A DNA stretch of 64,000 nt, taken from assembly GCA_958349055.1 (NCBI GenBank), contig CATWBO010000005.1, positions 1 through 64,000 on the forward strand, read 5' to 3'. Origin of the DNA: an uncultured bacterium (GTDB lineage Bacteria > Actinomycetota > Coriobacteriia > Coriobacteriales > Coriobacteriaceae). Numbering within the stretch: position 1 is the stretch's first letter; the number at the start of each line of letters is the position of its first letter. Of the stretch, positions 17,575 through 25,920 are shown in pieces. Both the position numbers and the translations under genes were made by a program. Below the pieces are notes generated by a model, which was given only the letters and a program-made list of their open reading frames with translations, ran no database searches and was not told where the DNA came from.

Positions 17575-19578
17575 ATGTCGAAGCAAGCGGTCGTTGGAAT
17601 CTTGGCGCATGTCGATGCCGGCAAGACCACGCTGGCCGAGGCCATGCTGTTCAACGCGGGTCGCATTCGCAAGCGCGGCCGCGTGGACGATGGAGATTCG
17701 CACCTGGACACTGACGCGATCGAGCGCGAGCGCGGTATCACGATCTTCTCGTCGCAGGCCGTACTCGACCACGGCGATACTCACGTCATGCTCGTGGATG
17801 CACCGGGGCATGTCGATTTTTCTGCCGAGGCGGAGCGCACGTTGCGCGCGCTCGACTACGTGATTCTGGTGGTGGGCGCCAACGATGGCGTGCAGGGGCA
17901 TACCGAAACCCTGTGGCGCCTGCTTGCGCGCTATGACATCCCGACGTTCATCTATATCAACAAAATCGATTTGGAGCATCCCGGCCGCGATGTTTTGCTG
18001 GCACAACTCGGGCAGCGTCTTTCCGAAGGCTGCCTGGATGCCAACGAACTGCTGGCGGGCGGCGCCGTTCAGGAAGACGCTGCTGCGTTGGACGAGGCGG
18101 CACTCGAGGAGTTTCTTGAGGCGGGCGAGCTTTCTGTTGCAACGCTGTCGCGCTTGGTTGCCGAGCGCAAGCTCTTTCCCTGCTTTGCCGGCTCGGCGCT
18201 CAAGGACCAAGGCGTGGACGAGCTGCTGGACGGCATATGTGCGCTGATGCGCGAACAGGCGTGGCTCCCGGAGTTTGCCGCGCGCGTCTATCGTGTCAGC
18301 CGCGGGGATCGCGGTGAGCGCTTGGCTTGGGTTAAAGTGACCGGCGGCACGCTGCATGCCAAGCAGATGATTGGCGGACGTTCCGGTGCCGAGGCATGGG
18401 AGCAAAAGATCGACCAGGTGCGCATCTATAACGGCGAGAAATACGAGCTTGCCCAGGAAGTTGCCGCTGGCGGCATCTGCGCCGTGACGGGTCTTGCGCA
18501 CGTTCGCCCAGGGGACGCCCTGGGCGCGGAGCCCGCGGGCGATGCGCCCGTCATTGCGCCGGTCCTCACCTATACGGTGCTGCCGAACGAGCACGATGTC
18601 CATACGGTGTTCAAGGCACTGACTGAGTTGGCGGACGAGGATCCCATGCTCGGCGTAAGCTGGAATACGCATCTTGAGCAGATTCATTTGCAGCTGATGG
18701 GCGCCGTGCAACTCGAGGTCGTGCAGCGGGTGTTGGCTGATCGCTTTGGTCTTACGGTTGGGTTTGAGCCCGGCGGCATTCTCTATAAGGAGACTATTTC
18801 GCAGCCGGTCGAGGGTGTGGGCCATTTTGAGCCGCTGCGCCACTATGCCGAGGTGCATTTGCGCTTGGAGCCGTTGCCGGCGGGGTCGGGCGTGCAGTTT
18901 GGCACCGTGACCTCGACCGACGAGCTCGATCTTAACTGGCAGCGTCTGGCGCTCACCAACGCCATGGAGCGCGATCACCTGGGCGTGCTGACCGGCTCGC
19001 CCATCACCGATGTGCGCATTACGCTCACGGGCGGCCGCGCGCATGCCAAACACACCGAGGGCGGCGATTTTCGCCAGGCCACGTACCGTGCGATTCGCCA
19101 AGGACTCATGCAGGCGCGTGAGGCCGGCGCAGCCGTGCTGCTGGAGCCGTGGTACCACTTTGAGCTCGAGGTGCCGGGGGAGTGCGTGGGCCGGGCGCTC
19201 TCGGATGCCACGCGCATGGGTGCCGAGTACGAGCCGCCGACGATGGCGGGAGGCCGGGCGAAGCTTGTGGGTCGCGTGCCGGCATCCGAGGTGCAGGATT
19301 ATGCGCTGGAGGTGGCTGCCTACACGAGCGGTCGCGGACATCTGTACCTGGAGTTCGCCGGTTACGCGCCCTGTCATGATGCCGAGCGCGTGATCGAGAC
19401 GGCCGCCTATGAGCCCGAGGCCGATCTGTCCAACACGCCCGACTCGGTCTTCTGCTCTCACGGCGCCGGCTACACCGTCAAATGGTACGACGTCCCCGCC
19501 GCAGCGCACGTAAAGGTCGACCCCGCCACCTTCCGCCCCTGGCGAGCAGCCGACGCCGAGTTTTTCGGCCACATGTGA
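17575..19578 (+). CDS. Ribosomal-protection-type translational GTPase (TetM/TetO-like)
   Basis: A 667-residue EF-G-like GTPase. It has G1 AHVDAGKTT near residue 10, G2 RGITIFSS, G3 DAPGHVDF and G4 NKID. Domain IV/V segments such as EPWYHFELEVP resemble Tet(M)/Tet(O)/Tet(W). These proteins release tetracycline from the ribosome. This one is long for the class (Tet(M) is 639 residues), its C-terminus ends in a novel tail, and it sits among housekeeping genes. It may be an intrinsic translation factor rather than a resistance gene. The start at 17575 follows AGAGGAG. Its stop codon lies inside a palindromic repeat. Confidence 0.8.
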   Translation: MSKQAVVGILAHVDAGKTTLAEAMLFNAGRIRKRGRVDDGDSHLDTDAIERERGITIFSSQAVLDHGDTHVMLVDAPGHVDFSAEAERTLRALDYVILVVGANDGVQGHTETLWRLLARYDIPTFIYINKIDLEHPGRDVLLAQLGQRLSEGCLDANELLAGGAVQEDAAALDEAALEEFLEAGELSVATLSRLVAERKLFPCFAGSALKDQGVDELLDGICALMREQAWLPEFAARVYRVSRGDRGERLAWVKVTGGTLHAKQMIGGRSGAEAWEQKIDQVRIYNGEKYELAQEVAAGGICAVTGLAHVRPGDALGAEPAGDAPVIAPVLTYTVLPNEHDVHTVFKALTELADEDPMLGVSWNTHLEQIHLQLMGAVQLEVVQRVLADRFGLTVGFEPGGILYKETISQPVEGVGHFEPLRHYAEVHLRLEPLPAGSGVQFGTVTSTDELDLNWQRLALTNAMERDHLGVLTGSPITDVRITLTGGRAHAKHTEGGDFRQATYRAIRQGLMQAREAGAAVLLEPWYHFELEVPGECVGRALSDATRMGAEYEPPTMAGGRAKLVGRVPASEVQDYALEVAAYTSGRGHLYLEFAGYAPCHDAERVIETAAYEPEADLSNTPDSVFCSHGAGYTVKWYDVPAAAHVKVDPATFRPWRAADAEFFGHM

Positions 19579-19600
19579 CAAAGGGACAGTCCCTTTGTCA
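19576..19600. repeat. GGGAC-core palindrome, TGACAAA arms (copy 1)
   Basis: TGACAAAGGGAC at 19576-19587, a central A, and its exact reverse complement at 19589-19600. The TGA stop of the preceding gene forms its first bases. It is the first of four near-identical copies at 19576, 20791, 21395 and 23943. Confidence 0.85.
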
Positions 19601-19609
19601 GATTCAGTT

Positions 19610-19636
19610 GGTATAACTCGGTATAAGTTGGTATAA
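19610..19636 (+). promoter_or_regulatory. Three 10-bp-spaced GGTATAA repeats upstream of AAA+ gene
   Basis: GGTATAA occurs at 19610, 19620 and 19630, an exact 10-base period, about one helical turn. It ends 35 bases before the ATPase start codon. It could be a protein-binding array or a set of overlapping -10 elements. Confidence 0.45.
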
Positions 19637-19671
19637 CTATTACCAGGATTTGCCAATCCGAGGAGGCCGAC

Positions 19672-20790
19672 ATGAATCCAAATCCCTTTAAGCCCACGGC
19701 TGGCAAGCGACCTCCGATACTCATCGGTCGCGAGTCGGTCATCGAAGATTTCGAGGAAGGGCTCGATAACGGCGCCGGAGCGCCGGGCAGGCTCATGCTC
19801 ATTACGGGAAACCGCGGCTGCGGCAAGACGGTTCTCCTGCGGGAGCTGCAACGTCTAGCCAATGAGCGCGGATGGGCGGTTGTCTCCGATTCTGCTTCGC
19901 TTGGCTTGTGCGATCGCCTGGCCGACGCGCTTCGCTCGAATAAACCCGTTGTGACGTCAATGGAGTTTGGGCCGTCGTTTGGTCGGATGTCGGTCGAGGC
20001 GGCGCGGACAAAGGGCGAAACGTTGCGAGGGCTGGTCAACGAGCGCCTTAAGAAGCTCGGTCCAGGCAAGGGCATACTGTTTGCGATTGACGAGGCGCAA
20101 TCTGCGTCTATCGAGGAGCTGGCGGCCCTTGCCGTTCTCTATCAGCAGGTGCTCGGAGACCAGGATGCCACGGGCTTGCCCGATAGCGACCAGCGCGGTC
20201 TTGCGCTGGTATTTGCCGGCTTGCCCAGTATGGTTGATGACCTGCTCGAAGAGCCGAGCGTGACGTTTTTACGCCGTGCTCAGCAGCGTACACTGGGGGT
20301 GATCTCTTTGCCTAAGGTACGCGATGCGTTTATCCAGACGGTTCAGGATGCCGGCCTTAACGTTGATGCGGAGACGGCGGACCTTGCAGCGCGCAAGAGT
20401 ATGGGCCATCCCTACATGGTTCAGCTCGTGGGCTATTACATGTGGCGGTCGGCTGCCCGGCGTGGTTCGCAGGCCATCGAAGGGCGCGATGTCGAGGCTG
20501 GCCACACGGATGCCATCTCCGAGTTCTACGAAGCGGTCGACGCACCGCTGTATTACGGGTTGCGCAGCCCGCAGCGTCTGTTTATCGAGGCGATGGCGGT
20601 TGACGAGGACAAGCCGACGCGCATGGCAGACATCATCGAGCGCTGCGACCGCACCCAGAGTTGGGCGAGCAAGTATCGCGCAAGCCTGATCCGCGAGCGT
20701 GTTGTCGAAGCAGCTGGTTACGGCCTCGTCCGCTTTGCCGTGCCCATGCTGGGCGAGTACTTACGCGATCGCGTACTGTGGCACGAATGA
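19672..20790 (+). CDS. AAA+ ATPase with C-terminal winged helix (Orc/Cdc6- or archaeal-ATPase-like)
   Basis: A 372-residue P-loop protein. Walker A GNRGCGKT lies near residue 45 and Walker B ILFAIDEAQ near 142. A sensor-like region follows, then a C-terminal winged-helix segment (about 300-370; MADIIERCDRTQSWASKYRASLIRE). The layout resembles ATP-binding proteins of the archaeal-ATPase/Cdc6-like group. It is paralogous to the protein at 23982-25082. GAGGAGG lies before the ATG. Palindromic repeats bound the gene on both sides. The biological role is unknown; DNA or toxin-antitoxin-like roles are only guesses. Confidence 0.7.
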   Translation: MNPNPFKPTAGKRPPILIGRESVIEDFEEGLDNGAGAPGRLMLITGNRGCGKTVLLRELQRLANERGWAVVSDSASLGLCDRLADALRSNKPVVTSMEFGPSFGRMSVEAARTKGETLRGLVNERLKKLGPGKGILFAIDEAQSASIEELAALAVLYQQVLGDQDATGLPDSDQRGLALVFAGLPSMVDDLLEEPSVTFLRRAQQRTLGVISLPKVRDAFIQTVQDAGLNVDAETADLAARKSMGHPYMVQLVGYYMWRSAARRGSQAIEGRDVEAGHTDAISEFYEAVDAPLYYGLRSPQRLFIEAMAVDEDKPTRMADIIERCDRTQSWASKYRASLIRERVVEAAGYGLVRFAVPMLGEYLRDRVLWHE

Positions 20791-20819
20791 TGTGACAAAG
20801 GGACGGTCCCTTTGTCACA
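20791..20819. repeat. GGGAC-core palindrome, TGTGACAAA arms (copy 2)
   Basis: A perfect palindrome of 14-base arms (20791-20804 and 20806-20819) around a central G. It begins directly after the stop codon of the AAA+ gene. Confidence 0.9.
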
Positions 20820-20841
20820 TTGGTAGATGAGAGGTCAAAAC

Positions 20842-21396
20842 ATGGCGATTCATACTGAGCGATTGGTGCTTCGTCCGTGGCGCGAGACGGATGCGGCAAG
20901 TCTGTTTGCATATGCGAGCGACCCGGACGTGGGCCCAGCTGCAGGTTGGCCGCCCCATCGAAGCATTGAGGAGAGCAGAGAGATCATTCGGACGGTCTTT
21001 TCCGCGCCCCACACCTTTGCCGTTTGCCTGGCTGCGACAGACGAACCTGTGGGTAGTATCGGGCTCATGCCATCTCGCTGTGAGTCGAATTGCCAAGGTG
21101 CCGGCCTCGAACTCGAAGTGGGCTATTGGATTGCCAAGCCATTCTGGGGTCGGGGCTTTGCCCCCGAAGCCGTGCGTGCCGTGCAGCGCTATGCGTTCGA
21201 AACGCTCGGTTGCAAGGCGCTCTGGTGCGGATACTACGAGGGCAATAACAAGTCGTTACGCGTTCAGCAAAAGTGCGGATTCGCGCCGCATCACGTTGAG
21301 CGCGACGTACTTTGCGAGCTTATGGGCGATGTGCGTACCGAGTGCTTTACGTATTTGACCCGCGAAGATTGGCGCGAGCAGGCACAGTGCGAGTAA
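20842..21396 (+). CDS. GNAT family acetyltransferase (RimJ/RimL type)
   Basis: A 184-residue acetyltransferase. The opening HTERLVLRPWRETDAASLF is the RimL-type signature. The middle has LELEVGYWIAKPFWGRGFAPEAV (about 95-117) with the acetyl-CoA loop. The end has the NNKSLRVQQKCGF motif (about 136-148). Family members acetylate protein N-termini, spermidine or antibiotics; the target here is unknown. GAGAGG fixes the ATG at 20842 rather than 20827. The gene is flanked by two copies of the same palindrome. Confidence 0.82.
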   Translation: MAIHTERLVLRPWRETDAASLFAYASDPDVGPAAGWPPHRSIEESREIIRTVFSAPHTFAVCLAATDEPVGSIGLMPSRCESNCQGAGLELEVGYWIAKPFWGRGFAPEAVRAVQRYAFETLGCKALWCGYYEGNNKSLRVQQKCGFAPHHVERDVLCELMGDVRTECFTYLTREDWREQAQCE

Positions 21397-21427
21397 CGTG
21401 ACAAAGGGACAGTCCCTTTGCCACGTT
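21395..21427. repeat. GGGAC-core palindrome, AACGTGACAAA arms (copy 3)
   Basis: Arms of 16 bases (21395-21410 and 21412-21427) around a central A, with one mismatch in the right arm. It overlaps the last two bases of the GNAT stop codon and precedes uvrA2 by about 20 bases. Confidence 0.88.
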
Positions 21428-21448
21428 CGGCTAACAGGAAGGGGAGCG

Positions 21449-23941
21449 ATGGCGGTGTCGCAACAACCAAGTGCTATCGAGGTGCGTGGTGCGCGCGTAC
21501 ACAACCTTAAGGACATCGATATCGATATTCCGCTGGGAAAGCTCGTGGGTATTGCCGGCGTGTCGGGGTCGGGCAAGAGCTCGCTGGCGCTGGGAGTTCT
21601 TTATGCCGAGGGCTCGCGCCGTTACCTGGAGGCGCTCAGCACCTATACCCGCCGTCGGCTCACCCAGGCCGAGCACGCTCAGGTGGATGAAGTGCTGCAC
21701 GTGCCGGCGGCGCTCGCGTTGCATCAGCGCCCTAGTGTGCCAGGCGTACGCTCGACCTTTGGCACCATGACCGAGCTCAACAACAGTCTGCGTTTGCTCT
21801 TTAGCCGCTGTGCCCATCACGTGTGTCCACATTGCGGGGCGCGTGTGGAGCCGAGCCTTAACGTGGCCGCAGGCCTGCCGCTCATGTGTTCGACATGCGG
21901 CCGCGAGTTCTACGCGCCGAGTGCCGAGGATTTGGCTTTCAATAGCGGCGGTGCATGCCCCACCTGTGGCGGTACCGGTGTCATACGCGAGGTGGACGAA
22001 GCGAGCCTGGTGCCCGACGAGTCCAAGACCATCAACGAAGGCGCGGTGCTTCCCTGGGGCACGCTCATGTGGGACTTGATGAAGCAGGTAGCCGGCGAGA
22101 TGGGTGTGCGTACCGATGTGCCGTTTAACCAGCTCACACCTCAAGAGCACGACATCGTGTTCCATGGTCCGGCGGTTAAGAAGCATATTCTCTACGTTCC
22201 CAAAAACGGCGAGGGCGCCACGCCGCTTGACTTTACCTATTACAACGCCGTCTATACCGTCGAGAATGCGCTCGCCAAGGTTAAGGACGATAAGGGCCTC
22301 AAACGCGTGGCTCGCTTTTTGCGCGAGGGCCCGTGCCGTGACTGCGGCGGCACGCGCCTCTCCGAGGCCGCGCGCCAACCCCAGGTGCGCGGTATCAATC
22401 TGGCGCAGGCGGCGGCCATGACGTTGGGTGAGGCGATTGAGTGGGTGCGCGGGGTGCCCGCATCCTTGCCGGCCGAGATGCAGCCCATGGCGACGGATAT
22501 CTGCGATTCGTTTTTGGGTGCGGCCCGTCGCCTGGTTGACCTGGGTCTCGATTACCTTTCGCTCGATCGCGCCGGCGCCACGCTCTCCACGGGTGAGCGC
22601 CAGCGCGTGCAGCTTGCCCGCGTAGTACGCAATCGATCGACGGGCGTGCTGTATGTGCTCGACGAGCCCTCGATCGGTTTGCATCCTGCCAATGTCGACG
22701 GCCTGGTGGGCGTAATGCGCGATCTGGTGGATGACGGCAACACCGTGGTCGTTGTCGACCACGACACACGCGTGCTGGCGGAAGCCGACTATCTGGTCGA
22801 GATGGGCCCCGTTGCCGGAGCAGGCGGCGGTAATGTGATCGCTGCAGGTACGGTGGACGAGGTCGAGCAATCGCAGGGCAGCCGCATCGCGCCGTTTTTA
22901 CGCGCGGACCCCAAGCGCTTGCGCCCGCAGGTGGCTGACGAGGAAATGTTCGACCAGGGCCATATCCGCATGGCGACCGATACGATCCATACCGTCAAGC
23001 CACTCGAAGTCGATATCCCGCGCGGTCGCTTGGTCGCGGTGACGGGCGTTTCGGGTTCTGGTAAGACGACGTTGGTGCTCGAGACGCTCATTCCGGCACT
23101 CAAGGCGCAGGCAGCCGGCGAGCGCTTGCCGGGGCACGTGCGTTGGGTCGATGCCGAGGGCATTGCCCGCGCAAATCTGATTGACGCTACGCCCATCGGC
23201 GCCAACGTACGCTCGACGGTGGCGACTTATGCCGACATCCATGACGAGCTGCGTCGCGCCTTCGCCCGTACGCCCGAGGCCAAGGCAGCCGGCTACAAGG
23301 CGGGCGCCTTTAGCTACAACACTGGCGCCTTGCGCTGCCCTACGTGCGATGGCACGGGTTCGATATCGCTCGACGTGCAGTTTTTGCCCGACGTCGAGAT
23401 CGTCTGCCCGGCATGTCGCGGCTCGCGTTATGCAGACGCGGCTTCGCATATCCATCGCGAGGGCAAGGACGGGAGTCTGCTTACGTTGCCGCAGCTCATG
23501 GATATGAGTGTGGACGAGGCCATCGACGCCACACTGGGGCTCAAGAAGGTTCAGACGCGCTTGCAGATCTTGCACGACCTGGGCCTGGGTTATCTCACGC
23601 TTGGCGAGCCCACACCGGCGCTTTCGGGCGGTGAGGCACAGCGCCTTAAGCTCGCGAGCGAGATGGGCCGCGTGCAGGACGATGCCGTATTCGTATTCGA
23701 CGAGCCCACGATTGGACTACATCCGCTCGATGTTCAGGTGTTGCTGAGTGTGTTCGACGGCCTTGTTGCCAAGGGCGCCACAGTTGTCGTGATCGAGCAC
23801 GACCTCGATCTTATCCGTAACGCCGATTACGTGATCGACATGGGCCCGGGCGGTGGCGATGCGGGCGGGCAAATCGTCTGCGCCGGCACGCCAGGCGACA
23901 TCGCAGCCTGCTCCGCAAGCATCACCGGCCGCTACTTATAG
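21449..23941 (+). CDS. UvrA paralogue (short, UvrA2/drug-resistance type ABC excinuclease subunit)
   Basis: An 830-residue UvrA-like protein, shorter than housekeeping UvrA (about 940). It has two ABC ATPase modules: Walker A GVSGSGKSS near residue 35 with a late signature LSTGERQRV, and GVSGSGKTT near 535 with LSGGEAQRL. Zinc-binding clusters CPHCG, CSTCG and CPTCGGTG are present in the first half, and CPTCDGTG and CPACRG in the second. UvrA2 proteins are linked to resistance to DNA-acting drugs, not to UvrBC repair. GGAAGGGGAG lies before the ATG at 21449. Palindromes lie on both sides. Confidence 0.87.
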   Translation: MAVSQQPSAIEVRGARVHNLKDIDIDIPLGKLVGIAGVSGSGKSSLALGVLYAEGSRRYLEALSTYTRRRLTQAEHAQVDEVLHVPAALALHQRPSVPGVRSTFGTMTELNNSLRLLFSRCAHHVCPHCGARVEPSLNVAAGLPLMCSTCGREFYAPSAEDLAFNSGGACPTCGGTGVIREVDEASLVPDESKTINEGAVLPWGTLMWDLMKQVAGEMGVRTDVPFNQLTPQEHDIVFHGPAVKKHILYVPKNGEGATPLDFTYYNAVYTVENALAKVKDDKGLKRVARFLREGPCRDCGGTRLSEAARQPQVRGINLAQAAAMTLGEAIEWVRGVPASLPAEMQPMATDICDSFLGAARRLVDLGLDYLSLDRAGATLSTGERQRVQLARVVRNRSTGVLYVLDEPSIGLHPANVDGLVGVMRDLVDDGNTVVVVDHDTRVLAEADYLVEMGPVAGAGGGNVIAAGTVDEVEQSQGSRIAPFLRADPKRLRPQVADEEMFDQGHIRMATDTIHTVKPLEVDIPRGRLVAVTGVSGSGKTTLVLETLIPALKAQAAGERLPGHVRWVDAEGIARANLIDATPIGANVRSTVATYADIHDELRRAFARTPEAKAAGYKAGAFSYNTGALRCPTCDGTGSISLDVQFLPDVEIVCPACRGSRYADAASHIHREGKDGSLLTLPQLMDMSVDEAIDATLGLKKVQTRLQILHDLGLGYLTLGEPTPALSGGEAQRLKLASEMGRVQDDAVFVFDEPTIGLHPLDVQVLLSVFDGLVAKGATVVVIEHDLDLIRNADYVIDMGPGGGDAGGQIVCAGTPGDIAACSASITGRYL

Positions 23942-23942
23942 G

Positions 23943-23977
23943 CAACGTGACAAAGGGACTGTCCCTTTGTCACGTTG
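23943..23977. repeat. GGGAC-core palindrome, CAACGTGACAAA arms (copy 4)
   Basis: A perfect palindrome with 17-base arms (23943-23959 and 23961-23977) around a central T. It lies in the 40-base gap between the convergent uvrA2 and second AAA+ gene. Confidence 0.9.
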
Positions 23978-23981
23978 ACTT

Positions 23982-25082
23982 CTATTTCACGCATTGAGCG
24001 GCGAGGTAGTCGCGGAAGAATGGCAATTCAAAAGCGACGATTCCGCGCCCGCGTTCTCCAATGATGCCGGCGTCTATCATGCGGCGTCGGTAGCGAGAGA
24101 CCTGTTGCGGCGAACGCTTAAGGCGCTCGATAAGGTCGGCGGTGGTGGACTCTTCCTCGTCATCGAGCATAGCGATGAGGAACCGCTTGTCCTCTGCGGT
24201 GAGTTCCCGATAGGTTGCCGCGAGGATTCGGTCGTCCATCTCGTCGCGCGCGATTTTAATTCCCAGGTCAAAGTCGCGTGACGAGATTTCCTTCGAATCG
24301 CTTGTGAGATCCCAGGCACGGTAGCCTACGAGTTGCAATAGGAAGGGAAAACCAGAGATCGAGCGAACGGCTCTGTCGATTCCCTCTGCATCTGCCAGGC
24401 GATCGTTTTCCTGAATTGTACGAATTAAGGCTTCGCGCACGTCATAGTCGGCAATGCGACCCAGATGGTATTGCTGCGCGCGCCGCAGGAACGAGACCGT
24501 CTTGTGGTTCAGCAACGTCGAGACGTTGTTGGGAAGCCCCGCCATAAGCAGGGCGACACGCTTCCCGTCGGTTACAAAGTGCTGATACGTCGCTGCGAGC
24601 TGAATCATCTCGTCGAGTGTCGGATCGACCTCATCAACCGTGACGAGCAGCCCGGTGCCCGCCTCGTTGAGCTGGTCGATGATGTCGCTCATGCGATAAC
24701 GCCAGGTTGAGACATCGTGAACGCGGTTGACCTCGATGCTGCCGAGCGGTGCAATTCCGAGACCGGTGACTTCGAAGTGACTGGACGAGTCGATGAGATG
24801 GGCTGCGGCGTGTTTCGTCCCGAACTCGATTTCCTCAAGCATTCCAGGGAGCGCGGTCGTCTTTACGGCTATCCAGCCGTGGGATTCCGCCCTTGTCGCG
24901 AGCGACGACATGAGAGCGGTTTTGCCGGTTCCACGCGCGCCTGAGAAGATCGAGGTCAATTCTGGGCGCCTGCGCTGGCTCAAGAAGGCACGGTCCAAAT
25001 CCCGAATAATCTGTTGTCTGCCAGCGAGATGAGCAGGAACCTCACCAAAACTGGGGGTAAACGGGTTCTCGAGATATTCCAC
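23982..25082 (-). CDS. AAA+ ATPase with C-terminal winged helix (second copy)
   Basis: A 366-residue P-loop ATPase. Walker A GARGTGKT is near residue 49 and Walker B LLVTVDEVD near 145. A C-terminal winged helix (about 300-360) includes TADLIERLKRSPQQVSRYRR, the MarR/Cdc6-like DNA-binding pattern. It shares layout and several motifs with the protein at 19672-20790 (FLRRAQQ, and SISGFPFLLQLVGY matching SMGHPYMVQLVGYY). The two are divergent paralogues. AGGAGAG lies upstream. Its role is unknown. Confidence 0.72.
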   Translation of the reverse strand: MEYLENPFTPSFGEVPAHLAGRQQIIRDLDRAFLSQRRRPELTSIFSGARGTGKTALMSSLATRAESHGWIAVKTTALPGMLEEIEFGTKHAAAHLIDSSSHFEVTGLGIAPLGSIEVNRVHDVSTWRYRMSDIIDQLNEAGTGLLVTVDEVDPTLDEMIQLAATYQHFVTDGKRVALLMAGLPNNVSTLLNHKTVSFLRRAQQYHLGRIADYDVREALIRTIQENDRLADAEGIDRAVRSISGFPFLLQLVGYRAWDLTSDSKEISSRDFDLGIKIARDEMDDRILAATYRELTAEDKRFLIAMLDDEEESTTADLIERLKRSPQQVSRYRRRMIDAGIIGERGRGIVAFELPFFRDYLAAQCVK

Positions 25083-25198
25083 AAGGCTCTCCTTTCACAC
25101 CGCCGTTTAACTTCATTTTATTCTAGTTAATTTTGATTAAAAGCGATGGTCCGTTATTTAGAGCATCAATTAGGTGTGTGTCATCGACATGGTGCTTG

Positions 25199-25232
25199 AA
25201 TGTGAAAAAAGTGGCAGTTCCTTTGTCACATT
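25199..25232. repeat. Decayed GGGAC-type palindrome
   Basis: The outer arms AATGTGA and TCACATT (25199-25205 and 25226-25232) and TTCCTTTGTCACA are kept, but the left half of the core is altered. It follows the 3' end of trmL. Confidence 0.6.
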
Positions 25233-25825
25233 CCCGGAAAGCCTGTTTGGCGCAGGGCCTCGTAGAGGACGATGGCGGCGCTGTTGGAGAGGTTGAGTGC
25301 GCTGATGCGGTAGTCGTCCGGGTCGACGAAGTTGCCGCAGATATCCTGTTGAAGGATGGCTTCGTGGCTGTCCTCGGTATGTCCGAGCGATTCCTCGTGG
25401 GCTTCCCAAGCCTCGGCGTTATCGAGTGAGTCGCAATCGCGCAGCATCGGGATGCGCTCGCAGCGCTCGGGCGCCGCGGCAAGCAGTGGCTCGGGAATGC
25501 CCGAGCTCTCACTGCCAAAGACCAAGTAGTCGCCATCGTGGTAGGTACTCTGAGCATAGGTGCGGCGTGCCTTTTTGGTCAACAGATGCAGGCGCTCGTC
25601 GGCGGGGGAGAGACCGTTGCACGCAAGGAAATCCTCCCAGCCGGCATAGGTCGTCACGTCCAAGTTTTGCCAGTAGCCCAGACCGGCGCGACGTACCGTC
25701 TTGTCATCGAGCGAAAAGCCCAGTGGCTCCACCAGATGCAGATGGGCGCCGGTGACCACGCAGGTACGGCCGATATTGCCCGTATTGGCCGGAATCTCGG
25801 GCGCATACAGCACAATGTTGAACAT
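25226..25825 (-). CDS. trmL: tRNA (cytidine(34)-2'-O)-methyltransferase
   Basis: A 199-residue SPOUT methyltransferase. It opens with MFNIVLYAPEIPANTGNIGR, the TrmL signature with the N-x-G-N-I-x-R motif 1. The knotted C-terminal SAM site has VFGSESSGIP (about 104-113) and the conserved ALNLSNSAAIVLYEALRQ (about 172-190). TrmL methylates the wobble position of tRNA-Leu. The start at 25825 has AAGGAGA upstream; an in-frame ATG at 25867 lies in a hairpin and is unlikely. Confidence 0.93.
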   Translation of the reverse strand: MFNIVLYAPEIPANTGNIGRTCVVTGAHLHLVEPLGFSLDDKTVRRAGLGYWQNLDVTTYAGWEDFLACNGLSPADERLHLLTKKARRTYAQSTYHDGDYLVFGSESSGIPEPLLAAAPERCERIPMLRDCDSLDNAEAWEAHEESLGHTEDSHEAILQQDICGNFVDPDDYRISALNLSNSAAIVLYEALRQTGFPGM

Positions 25826-25848
25826 GAATCTCCTTGGCTCAGAACGAA

Positions 25849-25881
25849 AAACCACCACGAAGGGCACCTTCGTGGTGGTTT
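25849..25881 (-). terminator. Intrinsic terminator of the cobW gene
   Basis: A perfect 15-bp stem (25849-25863 with 25867-25881). On the minus strand it is followed by TTTTTCG, which gives a classic intrinsic terminator for the gene ending at 25921. Confidence 0.9.
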
Positions 25882-25920
25882 GGCGGTTACGTAGGCGGAA
25901 AAATGCCCGCCTGGATAAAC

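Noticed and set aside
17575..19578. Calling the GTPase an acquired tetracycline resistance gene
   Set aside because: No conjugative or transposon genes flank it, it is longer than Tet(M), and its C-terminus diverges. It is kept as TetM-like only.
17362..19851. An 829-codon open frame on the minus strand
   Set aside because: It runs antisense to the TetM-like GTPase, has no family motif or ribosome site, and arises from GC-rich codon bias. The long antisense frames at 5817-7406, 7587-9446 and 12284-13273 were rejected for the same reason.
19576..23977. Regular palindromes considered as a CRISPR array
   Set aside because: Copies are 0.6-2.5 kb apart with whole genes between them and no cas genes.
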